A DNA stretch of 64,000 nt from Streptomyces marinisediminis (GTDB lineage: Bacteria > Actinomycetota > Actinomycetes > Streptomycetales > Streptomycetaceae). Positions 8,612 through 16,043 of the stretch are shown here, piece by piece; position 1 is the first letter of the stretch; every line of letters begins with the position of its first letter. Where the stretch lies: the NCBI RefSeq assembly GCF_026262575.1, contig NZ_JAPKFL010000005.1, positions 206,634-270,633 on the forward strand. Direction: 5' to 3'. A program made the position numbers and the translations under genes. The notes under the pieces are model-generated. The model did not search any database. It was not told the origin of the DNA and was given only the letters and a program-made list of their open reading frames with translations.

Positions 8612-9115
8612 ATGGGCACCCCCGAGTTCATCCGCGAGCTGCGCGACGCCGTGGGCCACCGTCCGCTCTTCCTCTCCGGCGTCACCGCGATCGTCCACGA
8701 CGACGCCGGCCGGGTGCTGCTCGGCCGCCGTGCCGACACCGGGCGCTGGGCGGTGATCGGCGGCATCGTCGAGCCCGGGGAGCAGCCCGCGCAGACCGCC
8801 GTGCGCGAGGTGTACGAGGAGACCGGGGTGCGCTGCGTGGCCGAACGGGTGGTGCTCGTGGAGACCCGGGAGCCGGTCCGGTACCCCAACGGCGACGTGT
8901 GCCAGTTCCTGGACATCACGCTGCGCTGCCGGGCGGTGGGCGGCCGGGCCCGGGTGAACGACGAGGAGTCCCTGGAGGTGGGCTGGTTCGAGCCGGACGC
9001 GCTGCCCGCGCTGGAGGACTTCGGGACCCAGCGCATCAAGCAGGCCGCCGCCGACGGCCCCGCCTGGTTCGCCCCGGCCGGACCACCGCCGAAGGACGCG
9101 CACGACCCGCGGTAG
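8612..9115 (+). CDS. NUDIX hydrolase
   Basis: 167 residues with a complete Nudix box (G51, E57, R65, E66, E69, E70, G72) in GGIVEPGEQPAQTAVREVYE and onward. The family hydrolyses nucleoside diphosphates linked to another group, for example ADP-ribose, NDP-sugars or oxidised dNTPs. The strand GRVLLGRRADTGRWAVIGG leads into the box and the C-terminal half (VRYPNGDVCQFLDITLRC, then ESLEVGWFEPDALP) is typical of ADP-ribose/NTP-pyrophosphatase-like members. Substrate not predictable. It is read from its own leaderless promoter. Confidence 0.9.
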   Translation: MGTPEFIRELRDAVGHRPLFLSGVTAIVHDDAGRVLLGRRADTGRWAVIGGIVEPGEQPAQTAVREVYEETGVRCVAERVVLVETREPVRYPNGDVCQFLDITLRCRAVGGRARVNDEESLEVGWFEPDALPALEDFGTQRIKQAAADGPAWFAPAGPPPKDAHDPR

Positions 9116-9451
9116 CCGCTGCCTGGGGCGGCCGCGCCCCGCGCCGCCGCGGCCGTCTCGTACCGCCTCGCATCGCCTTGCACGCTTCGCACCGCCCGCG
9201 GCAGCGTCTCGGCGCCGGTGGCGGGACGCATCCGCCGCCCCGCCGCCCGCCTGCCCGCGCACGGTCCGGCCGGGCGGCACCGGACCCTCGGGCGACGCGC
9301 GCCCCCCCCGGGGCGCCCCGGGCCGCCGCCGGAGCGCGCGCTCCGCGTCGGCCGTCCCGCCCGCAGCCACGGCGGCCGGGCCCCGCGGCGGGGCACTCGC
9401 GCTCCCGCCGCCGGTGCGGGCGCGGTCACCCGGCCGCCGGCGCCCCGGCCC
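9116..9451. other. Convergent gap without a recognisable gene
   Basis: 336 bp between the NUDIX gene and the leucine-rich-repeat gene (opposite strand). GGGGCG-GCCG-CGCCCC at 9125-9140, directly after the NUDIX stop, could end transcription. I see nothing else: long frames here are Pro/Arg-rich shadows. Confidence 0.5.
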
Positions 9452-10186
9452 TCACCACAGCACCACGCAGCCCCGCCGGGTGAGCGCATCGGTCACCGCG
9501 GGGTCCGGCGCGCCTCCCTCGAAGGTGTTCCAGCGCACGTCCAGCTTCTCCAGCCGCGGCAGCGCGGTGCCGACGGCGAGCCAGCGAGGCAGGGCGCGCA
9601 GTCCGTTACCGCGCAGGTCGAGCCGGGAGAGCCGGGGCAGGGCGCGCAGGGCGGGCGGCACGCCGGTGAGCCGGTTGTCCCGCAGGTCCAGCACCCGCAG
9701 GTCGTGCAGGCCGGCCACGGTGGGCGGAAGCCCGCGCAGCCGGTTGCCGCCCACCCACAGCTCCCGCAGCCGCGTCAGCGCGCCCAGGGACCGGGGCAGC
9801 CGGCGCAGCCCGCAGGCGCGGGCGCGCAGTTCGACGAGCCCGGTCAGGCCGCCGAGGCCCTCCGGCAGCTCGTCGAGCGGGTTCTCACCCACGTTGAGGT
9901 AGCTCAGGCGGTCCAGCCGGGTCAGCGAGTCCGGCAGGGCGCGCAGGCGGTTGTCGTGTACGTAGAGGTACCGGTCGAGCGCGGGCAGCTCGCCGAGCTC
10001 CTCCGGTAGCGCCGTCAGCAGGTTGTGGCCGAGGTCGAGGGTGCGCAGGGCGGTCAGCCGCCCCAGGCCGGGCGGCAGGTGGGTGAGGCGGTTCTCGGCC
10101 AGGACGAGCGTGTCCGGCCCGGGAGGCCGCCACACCTCGGCCGGCACGCTGTCGAGCCCGGCTCGCCACAGGTCGACGGTGGGCAT
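9452..10186 (-). CDS. Leucine-rich repeat protein
   Basis: 244 residues made almost wholly of about nine 23-residue leucine-rich repeats of the type LxxLxLxxNxLxxLPxxL (for example LTALRTLDLGHNLLTALPEE and onward, then LRVLDLRDNRLTGVPPALRA). No signal peptide, membrane helix or fused enzymatic domain, so it is a cytoplasmic binding scaffold with an unknown partner. The C-terminus (KLDVRWNTFEGG to GCVVLW) caps the repeat stack, so the gene looks complete. Its ATG lies only 12 bp from the divergent GTG of the ACT-domain gene, so the two genes must have overlapping promoters. Confidence 0.85.
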   Translation of the reverse strand: MPTVDLWRAGLDSVPAEVWRPPGPDTLVLAENRLTHLPPGLGRLTALRTLDLGHNLLTALPEELGELPALDRYLYVHDNRLRALPDSLTRLDRLSYLNVGENPLDELPEGLGGLTGLVELRARACGLRRLPRSLGALTRLRELWVGGNRLRGLPPTVAGLHDLRVLDLRDNRLTGVPPALRALPRLSRLDLRGNGLRALPRWLAVGTALPRLEKLDVRWNTFEGGAPDPAVTDALTRRGCVVLW

Positions 10187-10191
10187 AGGCT
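10186..10191 (+). promoter_or_regulatory. -10 box (TAGGCT) of leaderless ACT-domain gene, overlapping LRR start codon
   Basis: TAGGCT ends 7 nt before the GTG at 10199. Its first base is the first base of the divergent leucine-rich-repeat start codon (10186), so polymerase binding here covers the other gene's start. Confidence 0.55.
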
Positions 10192-10198
10192 TGACAGT

Positions 10199-10597
10199 GT
10201 GTCAGGAGAACGCGATCTGTCGAAACTGCTCACCGGGATGCGGCCGGACCTGCGACCGGGGCCGTACGTGTTCAGCACCGTGCCGGGGCCGGTGCCCGAC
10301 GGGGTGCGCCCCGTCGTGACCGTCGCGGAGGACGAGGCGCTCACCGTCGTCGTACCGCGCGCCGAGGCCGACGCGGCGGGGCTGTCCTACGACTACGTGG
10401 CCGGGTGGATCACGCTGCGGGTGCACTCCGCCCTGGCCGCGGTGGGGCTGACGGCCGCCGTGGCCACCGCGCTGGCGGACGCCGGGATCAGTTGCAACGT
10501 GGTGGCCGGGTACCACCACGACCACCTGTTCGTGCCCTACGAGGTCGCCTCGGTGGCCGTCGCGGTACTGGAGGACCTGGCGGGCCGGGGCCGCTAG
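10199..10597 (+). CDS. ACT-domain (amino-acid-binding-type) protein
   Basis: 132 residues: DLSKLLTGMRPDLRPGPYVF, then VTVAEDEALTVVVPRAEAD, WITLRVHSALAAVGLTAAVATAL and DAGISCNVVAGYHHDHLFVPYE. This is the pattern of small ACT-like proteins that bind an amino acid and often pair with a partner. No enzymatic domain. GTG start chosen for the TAGGCT box 7 nt upstream and for the conserved beginning; the frame is open further upstream but runs antisense through the LRR gene there. Role unknown. Confidence 0.75.
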   Translation: MSGERDLSKLLTGMRPDLRPGPYVFSTVPGPVPDGVRPVVTVAEDEALTVVVPRAEADAAGLSYDYVAGWITLRVHSALAAVGLTAAVATALADAGISCNVVAGYHHDHLFVPYEVASVAVAVLEDLAGRGR

Positions 10598-10606
10598 CCG
10601 TCCGCG

Positions 10607-10612
10607 TACCAT
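10607..10612 (+). promoter_or_regulatory. -10 box (TACCAT) of leaderless gene
   Basis: TACCAT ends 6 nt before the ATG at 10619 and no Shine-Dalgarno is present. Confidence 0.55.
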
Positions 10613-10618
10613 GGCGGC

Positions 10619-11119
10619 ATGTCCTTCCTCCGCCGCCGTAGCGCCGCCTCGCCCGCAGGGCCGGACTTCGACGTCCTCGCGATGGACCCGGGCGACTGGC
10701 CCGGCAACCTGGGGGCGGGCCTGCTGCCCGCGCCCGACGGGAGCTGTCAGGGCGTCTTCCTGCGCTACGACCTGTTCGGCGACCGGGGCCCGGCGATGAT
10801 CATCGGCAATCTGCCCGAGGGATCACCGGCCCGGGAGACCGAGGAGGGGGAGGTGCCGTTCGAGGTCGCCCAGCTCCTGGCCGCGCTGGAGATGGACGAT
10901 CCGGTGACCGTCACCGGCAGCGAGGACGTGCCGGTCATGCACGACGGCAGCCTGCTCATCGTGCGCCGGGTCACCTGTTCGGAGGGCCGCGTCGCCTGCG
11001 TGCAGTTCGACCGCAGCGACGGGGTGCTCGTCACCATCGCGAGCTGGGACCGGCCCATCACCGACGAGCTCTACCAGCTCCTCAAGCCGCTCCCGGCGGA
11101 GCTGTTCCAGCAGAGGTAG
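10619..11119 (+). CDS. Conserved-hypothetical-type protein of 166 residues
   Basis: I do not recognise a family. It is a soluble, acidic protein without signal peptide or membrane helix: FDVLAMDPGDWPGNLGAGLL, then an alternating strand-helix pattern ending TDELYQLLKPLPAELFQQR. Third codon positions are strongly GC and the beginning follows a leaderless -10 box, so it is real. It is a single gene, 21 bp after the ACT-domain gene, ending at the strong hairpin 11212-11271. Confidence 0.7.
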   Translation: MSFLRRRSAASPAGPDFDVLAMDPGDWPGNLGAGLLPAPDGSCQGVFLRYDLFGDRGPAMIIGNLPEGSPARETEEGEVPFEVAQLLAALEMDDPVTVTGSEDVPVMHDGSLLIVRRVTCSEGRVACVQFDRSDGVLVTIASWDRPITDELYQLLKPLPAELFQQR

Positions 11120-11211
11120 CGCCCGGCCCCCGGCGGTACCCCGGCGGACCTCCGTCGTCCCATGGCCGGGACCGGCCCCGCCGCCCTCGCCTGCGGCTCG
11201 CCCGTCGTCGC

Positions 11212-11271
11212 CGCGCGGGGCCGCCCGGCGGCGTCATGGAAAACCCTGACACCGCCGGGCGGCCCCGCGCG
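11212..11271. terminator. Strong bidirectional hairpin terminator
   Basis: A 25-bp stem (arms 11212-11236 and 11247-11271, one G-U type mismatch) with a 10-nt loop containing AAAA, placed exactly between the convergent genes ending at 11119 and 11273. The longest stem seen in the window. Confidence 0.85.
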
Positions 11272-11272
11272 C

Positions 11273-12421
11273 TCAGCGGGTGCCGACCGCCGCCCGTACC
11301 GCCCGGCGCGCGAGGCCGATGTCGTCGTGCAGCCGGCGCAGCAGCAGCCGCTGCTCCTCACCGCTCGCCGGGCCCCCACCGCGCTCCGGCCGCGCCCCGG
11401 CGGCGGGCTCCGGCTCCCGCATGGAGCGCTGCACCGCCATCTCGCAGGTGCGGATCTCGCGGGTGAGGACGAGCATCAGGTTCACCAGGAAGGCGTCCTG
11501 GGCCGCCGACCCGGCCGCCTGGGCGGCCCAGCTCACCTGCCGCCGGGCCAGCGGGGCCTCGCCCAGCACCGACCACAGCGTGGCGAGGTCGTAGCCGGGC
11601 AGATACCAGCCGGAGAGCTCCCAGTCCACCAGCACCGGCCCGCTGGGGGCGAGCAGGAAATTCGCGGGCAGCGCGTCCCCGTGGCAGAACTGCCACACGG
11701 GCCCCTGCCCGCCGCCCTGCACGGCGCTGTGCAGCAGCTTGTGCAGGTCGCCCATGTCCCGGTCGGTGAGCAGGCCGAGCTCGTGGTAGCGGGCCAGCCG
11801 CGCGCCGTAGTCCAGCGGTCGCTCGAACAGCCCGCTCGCCGGCCGCCACGCGCCGAGCCGCTGGAGCGCGCCCAGCATGGCGTGCACGTCCGCGATCGGC
11901 ACCGCGTCCGTGGGATGGCGCCGCAGCGCTCCGGGACGGCCCGGCATGCGCTCGACGACCAGGGTGCAGCTCTCCGGGTCGGCCGCGACCAGCCGGGGCG
12001 CCCGCACGGGGGGCCGGTGCCGCACGAACGCCCGGTAGGCCCCTATTTCCTGACGGTAGCGCTCGACCCACACGGGCGAGTGGTCCAGTAAGCACTTCGC
12101 GATCGCCGGAGTGCGCCCGATCGTGCCCGCGAGCAGTGCCGAACGGCCGCTGCGCCGCAGCACCTGGACGGGACGGAAGTCGGGGCAGACGCGGTGCACC
12201 AGGGCGAGTGCGGAACGCAACCGGGTTCCCTGCGGGCCGGACAGGTCGAGCCTCCCGCTGATCGGCGGTCGACCGCCCACCGGGGACGGCCCGCGGAACC
12301 GGGGCGCGCGCTCGGGCGCGGCGGCGCCGTCGAAGCGCACCGGCAGGCCCGTCCTGGCGGACGCGGTCCTGGCGGGGGCCGTCCGGTCTGGGGCGGTCAC
12401 GGGGGACGTTGCGTGATACAT
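11273..12421 (-). CDS. APH-fold phosphotransferase (aminoglycoside/choline kinase superfamily)
   Basis: 382 residues. The kinase-like catalytic motif [12 protein letters not shown] (H247, D249, N254) is followed by VLVDWELS (D266), as in aminoglycoside phosphotransferases, choline kinases and related small-molecule kinases. The upstream lobe contains AIAKCLL (Lys for ATP) and VVERMPGRP. The N-terminal 50 residues are low-complexity. ATG at 12421 was chosen because AAGGGA lies upstream and because longer starts add Arg-rich sequence. No resistance genes adjoin it, so an intracellular metabolite is as likely a substrate as an antibiotic. It diverges from the NsdA-like regulator. Confidence 0.8.
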   Translation of the reverse strand: MYHATSPVTAPDRTAPARTASARTGLPVRFDGAAAPERAPRFRGPSPVGGRPPISGRLDLSGPQGTRLRSALALVHRVCPDFRPVQVLRRSGRSALLAGTIGRTPAIAKCLLDHSPVWVERYRQEIGAYRAFVRHRPPVRAPRLVAADPESCTLVVERMPGRPGALRRHPTDAVPIADVHAMLGALQRLGAWRPASGLFERPLDYGARLARYHELGLLTDRDMGDLHKLLHSAVQGGGQGPVWQFCHGDALPANFLLAPSGPVLVDWELSGWYLPGYDLATLWSVLGEAPLARRQVSWAAQAAGSAAQDAFLVNLMLVLTREIRTCEMAVQRSMREPEPAAGARPERGGGPASGEEQRLLLRRLHDDIGLARRAVRAAVGTR

Positions 12422-12630
12422 GCGCGAGACAGATCCCTTCGTGCGCCGACAAGGTCTTCCGGCGCCGCCCCGGCCCGCCGGCCGCGGGCACCCTGGGGAA
12501 TGCCGCGTCCGGCGGCTTCCGGCACCGTCCGGCAGCACCCGGCCGTCGTCCGGCCGGGTCCGCCGGGCGGTGTCCGCAGGCCGGGGTGGCGCTCTTCTAC
12601 ACCACACCCCCGCGCGGGTGGCACACCATC

Positions 12631-12665
12631 TGGCGGACCCTGGCGAACCCTGGCGAATACTCGCC
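12631..12665. promoter_or_regulatory. Operator-like phased repeats upstream of the NsdA-like regulator
   Basis: Three copies of TGGCGG/TGGCGA start at 12631, 12641 and 12651, exactly one helical turn apart; the last forms an inverted repeat GGCGA-ATAC-TCGCC (12652-12665). They sit just upstream of a -10 box. Could be the binding site of a regulator, perhaps of the NsdA-like protein itself. Confidence 0.5.
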
Positions 12666-12683
12666 GCCCCCGGTGTCCGCGGT

Positions 12684-12689
12684 TACTGT
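12684..12689 (+). promoter_or_regulatory. -10 box (TACTGT) for NsdA-like regulator
   Basis: TACTGT lies 29 nt before the GTG at 12719, giving a short leader with a CTGGGGG ribosome site. No good -35 hexamer is seen where expected; that space holds the TCGCC arm of the repeat, suggesting activator- or repressor-dependent use. Confidence 0.45.
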
Positions 12690-12718
12690 CAACTCAGCCG
12701 AGAACCTGGGGGCTTGAC

Positions 12719-14200
12719 GTGACCAAGGGACCCAACACCCGACTCGCAGAGCTGTTCGAGCTGACCGGTTGGTCGAAGGGCGAGCTCGCCCGGACGGTCA
12801 ACCGGCACGCGGCGGCCATGGGCCATCCGCACCTGGCGACGGACACCTCGCGGGTGCGGCGCTGGATCGACACGGGGGAGTCCCCGCGCGATCCCGTGCC
12901 CCGGGTGCTGGCCTCCCTGTTCACCGAGCGACTCGGCCGTGTCGTGACCATCGAGGACCTCGGGTTCCGCAGGTCGGGGCCGTCGGCCAGGCGGCAGTCC
13001 GTCCAAGGGCTGCCGTTGAGCCCTGACCAGACCGCCGTGGTCCTCACCGAATTCACGGGAATGGACCTCATGCTCAACCGACGCGGCATGGTGGGCGCGG
13101 GCGCCGCGCTCGCCGCAGGCTCAGCACTCCACGGATCGCTGTACGACTGGTTGCAGACCGAACCGAGCCGGCACGCCCCGGCCCTGCCCACCGCCGACCC
13201 GGCGGCGCTGGACACCTACGACGGCCCACCGGTGGGCGCCCAGGAGATCGAGGCGCTGGAACGCTCGGTGGAGATCTTCCGCGCCTGGGACGCCTCCCGG
13301 GGCGGCGGCCTCCAGCGCAAGGCGGTGGTGGGGCAGCTCAACGAGGTGGGCGGCATGCTGACCGTCCACCACCCCCCGCACCTCAAACGCCGGTTGTGGG
13401 GCGTCGCGGCCAACCTCGCCGTCCTCGCCGGCTGGATGTCGCACGACGTGGGCCTGGAGCCCACCGCGCAGAAGTACTTCCTGCTCGCCGCGCACGCCGC
13501 GCGCGAGGGCGGGGACCGGCCGCGGGCGGGAGAGGCGCTCTCCCGCGCGGCGCGCCAGATGGTCCACATCGGCCGCCCCGGTGACGCGCTGGAGCTGATG
13601 CGGCTCGTCCACGCGGGCTCGGGCGCGGGGACGCTGCCGCGCACCCGCGCCATGCTGCACACGATCGAGGCGTGGGCGCAGGCCTCCATGGGGCGCGGCC
13701 AGGTCGTGCGGCGCACGCTCGGCGAGGCGGAGGAGCTGTTCGCCTCCGACAAGGGCGACGTCGCACCGCCCGACTGGATGCAGAACTTCGACGAGGCCGA
13801 CCTGCACGGGATGCAGGCGCTGGCCTACCGCACGCTGGCCGATCACGACCCGGCCGCGGCCAGGACCGCCGAGTTCCACGCGAAGCGGGCGCTGGCGCTG
13901 CGCGGCGAGGGCTTCGAGCGCTCGCAGATCTTCGACCACCTCTCCCTGGCGTCCGCCTGCTTCATCGCCGACGACCCCGAGCAGGCGGACCAGTACGCCC
14001 GCCGGGCCCTGAAGTGCATCCACGAGAACTCCTCGCTGCGCACGTGGGACCGGCTGCGCCAGATGTACCGGCTGACCGCGCGGTACGCCGGGTACCCGAA
14101 GGTCGACCACCTGCGGGCGCAGATCGAGGACGCGCTGTCGAAGGCGCCGAGGTCACCGCGTACGGGGCCGGTCAAGCGCGCCGCGAGCCTGAAGGTGTAG
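12719..14200 (+). CDS. NsdA-like regulator with N-terminal DNA-binding domain and TPR-like helical body
   Basis: 493 residues, GTG start. Residues 1-85 form a helix-turn-helix-like domain (RLAELFELTGWSKGELARTV, then ATDTSRVRRWIDTGESPRDP). A short hydrophobic Ala/Gly stretch follows at about 122-138 (RGMVGAGAALAAGSALHG), then a long helical tetratricopeptide-like region (about 170-480: AAREGGDRPRAGEALSRAAR, EQADQYARRALKCIHE). This arrangement matches Streptomyces NsdA/NsdB-type regulators, known as negative regulators of sporulation and antibiotic production. Family membership is likely; which paralogue it is cannot be decided here. Confidence 0.7.
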   Translation: MTKGPNTRLAELFELTGWSKGELARTVNRHAAAMGHPHLATDTSRVRRWIDTGESPRDPVPRVLASLFTERLGRVVTIEDLGFRRSGPSARRQSVQGLPLSPDQTAVVLTEFTGMDLMLNRRGMVGAGAALAAGSALHGSLYDWLQTEPSRHAPALPTADPAALDTYDGPPVGAQEIEALERSVEIFRAWDASRGGGLQRKAVVGQLNEVGGMLTVHHPPHLKRRLWGVAANLAVLAGWMSHDVGLEPTAQKYFLLAAHAAREGGDRPRAGEALSRAARQMVHIGRPGDALELMRLVHAGSGAGTLPRTRAMLHTIEAWAQASMGRGQVVRRTLGEAEELFASDKGDVAPPDWMQNFDEADLHGMQALAYRTLADHDPAAARTAEFHAKRALALRGEGFERSQIFDHLSLASACFIADDPEQADQYARRALKCIHENSSLRTWDRLRQMYRLTARYAGYPKVDHLRAQIEDALSKAPRSPRTGPVKRAASLKV

Positions 14201-14232
14201 CGCCGGGTCGGCGGCGGACGCCCGGGCGGGGG

Positions 14233-14262
14233 CGGCCGTCCGACGTGTGCGGACAGCGGCCG
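14233..14262. terminator. Possible terminator hairpin
   Basis: CGGCCGTCCG (14233-14242) pairs with CGGA (14250-14253) and CGGCCG (14257-14262), leaving a CAG bulge, between convergent genes ending at 14200 and 14353. Weaker than others in the window. Confidence 0.4.
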
Positions 14263-14352
14263 CGCACGCCCCGGCCCGACGGCGGTGCGGCAGCGGGCCC
14301 GGAAGTCCGGCCGCGACGTGGCGGGCGGGCGGGCGCGCCCGGTCCGCCGGGG

Positions 14353-15834
14353 CTACCCCTCGCCCGGTTCGCGCGCCGGGGCCACGCGGGCGGCGGGTGC
14401 GCGGGCGTCGGGCACCCTGGCCACCAGGAAGCACGCGTCGTCCTCGCGGGGGCCGCCGGCGTACTCCTCGACCAGCGTGCGCACGCACTCCTGCGCGGAG
14501 CGGGCGGTGGTGATGCGCGGGGCGAGGCCGGGCAGCGGGTCCGGTGCGGCGGCGTCCCACGGCACGGGCGCGCGCCCGGCCAGGCCCTCGGTGTGCAGCA
14601 GCAGCGTGTCGCCGGGCCGCAGTTCCGCGACGCCCTCGGCGTACTCCGCGCCGGTGGTGGCGCCCAGGAGCACACCGTCGGCGCCGCCGAACCGCTCGGC
14701 GCGGCCCGCTCGGTAGCGCACGGGCGTCGGGTGGCCCGCCCGCGCCCAGGTCAGGCGCGCGGTGCCGGGGTCGTACCGACAGCACAGGGCGCTGCCCAGG
14801 GCGGGCTGTTCGGCGGTGTCCAGGAGGTGGTTCAGGTGGCTCATCAGCGCGCCGGGGCCCGTCCCGGCCAGCGCCAGCCCCCGCACCGCGCCGAGCAGCA
14901 TGGCCATGCCGGAGGTGGCCTCCACCCCGTGCCCGGTCAGGTCACCGACCGTCAGCAGCGTGGCACCGTCGGGCAGGCCGAGCGCGTCGTACCAGCTTCC
15001 GCCGGCCAGCGTGCCGACGGTGGCGGGCAGGTAGTGCCCCGCGATCTCCAGACCCCCGCCGCCCCGGCCCCCGTCGGGCCGGGAGAACCGGCGGGTGCCG
15101 CGCCAGGGCGGCAGCACGGCCTCCTGGAGCTCCGCCGCGAGGCGCCGCTCGGTGTGGGCCCGGTGCCGCTGCTGCCGCACGATGTCGCGGCTCTTGCGGG
15201 CGACGCGCTCGCCGCGCCGCTCGCTGCTCACGTCGCGCACGACGGCCCACAGCGCCGCCGTCGTCCCGTCGCGCTCCAGCACGGGTTCGCCGCGCATGTG
15301 CACGGTGCGCACCGTGCCGTCGTCCCGGACGATGTTGAACTCGCCGTCCACGGGGCGGCCGTCGACCAGGCAGTCGGTGACGGCCCGCATCATCCACGCC
15401 TGGTCGTCGGGCAGCAGCCAGGTGGGCAGCTCGTCCAGCGACAGCGGGCCGGCCTCCGGGGAGCGGTCGAAGATGGCGTACAGCTCCGGGGACCACTCCA
15501 CCTCGTCGGTGAGGAAGCTCCACTCCGCGCTGCCCACGCGGCCCGCGGTCTCCTCCTCCGCGGCGGGCTCGGCGGGCGGGTGCGGCGCCTGGGGCGGTGG
15601 CCCGTCGCGCAGCTCGTCCAGCCGGTGGCCCAGGTCGTCCAGGTGCAGCACCGCCAGGTCGCACAGCGCGCGCTGCCAGCGTTGCCGCGCGTCCTCCTCG
15701 CCGCGGTCCGTGTCCTGCGCCTCCTGCCGGACGGCGGCGACCGAGCCGCGCAGCCGGCGGGCCTGCGAGATGAGCACGTCCAGCGCGCCGTTCCGGGGGG
15801 CGGCGGAGGAATCCGCGGAGGAGTATGAGGACAT
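14353..15834 (-). CDS. PAS domain-containing PP2C-type (SpoIIE-like) serine phosphatase
   Basis: 493 residues. After a coiled N-terminus comes a PAS domain (about 105-220: WSPELYAIFDRSPEAGPLSL, EFNIVRDDGTVRTVHMRGEP, AALWAVVRDVSSERRGE). The PP2C/SpoIIE domain fills about 250-475 with GGSWYDALGLPDGATLLTVG, GDLTGHGVEATSGMAMLLGA, WARAGHPTPVRY, GDTLLLHTEGLAGR and REDDACFLV. The usual GGD(W/F)YD metal motif reads GGSWYD, with Ser in place of the first metal-binding Asp, and the later LLYTDGL motif reads LLHTEGL. The start follows GGAG at about 6 nt. Such proteins dephosphorylate anti-anti-sigma factors, but no anti-sigma partner is encoded nearby. Confidence 0.85.
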   Translation of the reverse strand: MSSYSSADSSAAPRNGALDVLISQARRLRGSVAAVRQEAQDTDRGEEDARQRWQRALCDLAVLHLDDLGHRLDELRDGPPPQAPHPPAEPAAEEETAGRVGSAEWSFLTDEVEWSPELYAIFDRSPEAGPLSLDELPTWLLPDDQAWMMRAVTDCLVDGRPVDGEFNIVRDDGTVRTVHMRGEPVLERDGTTAALWAVVRDVSSERRGERVARKSRDIVRQQRHRAHTERRLAAELQEAVLPPWRGTRRFSRPDGGRGGGGLEIAGHYLPATVGTLAGGSWYDALGLPDGATLLTVGDLTGHGVEATSGMAMLLGAVRGLALAGTGPGALMSHLNHLLDTAEQPALGSALCCRYDPGTARLTWARAGHPTPVRYRAGRAERFGGADGVLLGATTGAEYAEGVAELRPGDTLLLHTEGLAGRAPVPWDAAAPDPLPGLAPRITTARSAQECVRTLVEEYAGGPREDDACFLVARVPDARAPAARVAPAREPGEG

Positions 15835-16043
15835 CGCGTACTCCGAGGGGCGGTGCCGGGTGGATGTGTGGGGAACGACTCTTGCACAGCGGGCGACACG
15901 CCGTAAGCGATTCGGCGGAACCCGATCCGGTGGTGCCAGCGGGATATGCCGCGGGCGCACCCCTGGCGGCGCCCCCATCGGCTGACAGGCCGTCACCCGC
16001 GTGGCAGCACCGCCGGGCCCCGCCGGGCGCCAGGGTGACGGGC

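Noticed and set aside
9452..10186. LRR protein as a secreted effector
   Set aside because: No signal peptide, no secretion motif and no fused enzymatic domain.
11273..12421. Aminoglycoside resistance gene
   Set aside because: The APH fold is clear, but the superfamily also phosphorylates choline, homoserine, sugars and other metabolites, and nothing nearby suggests resistance.
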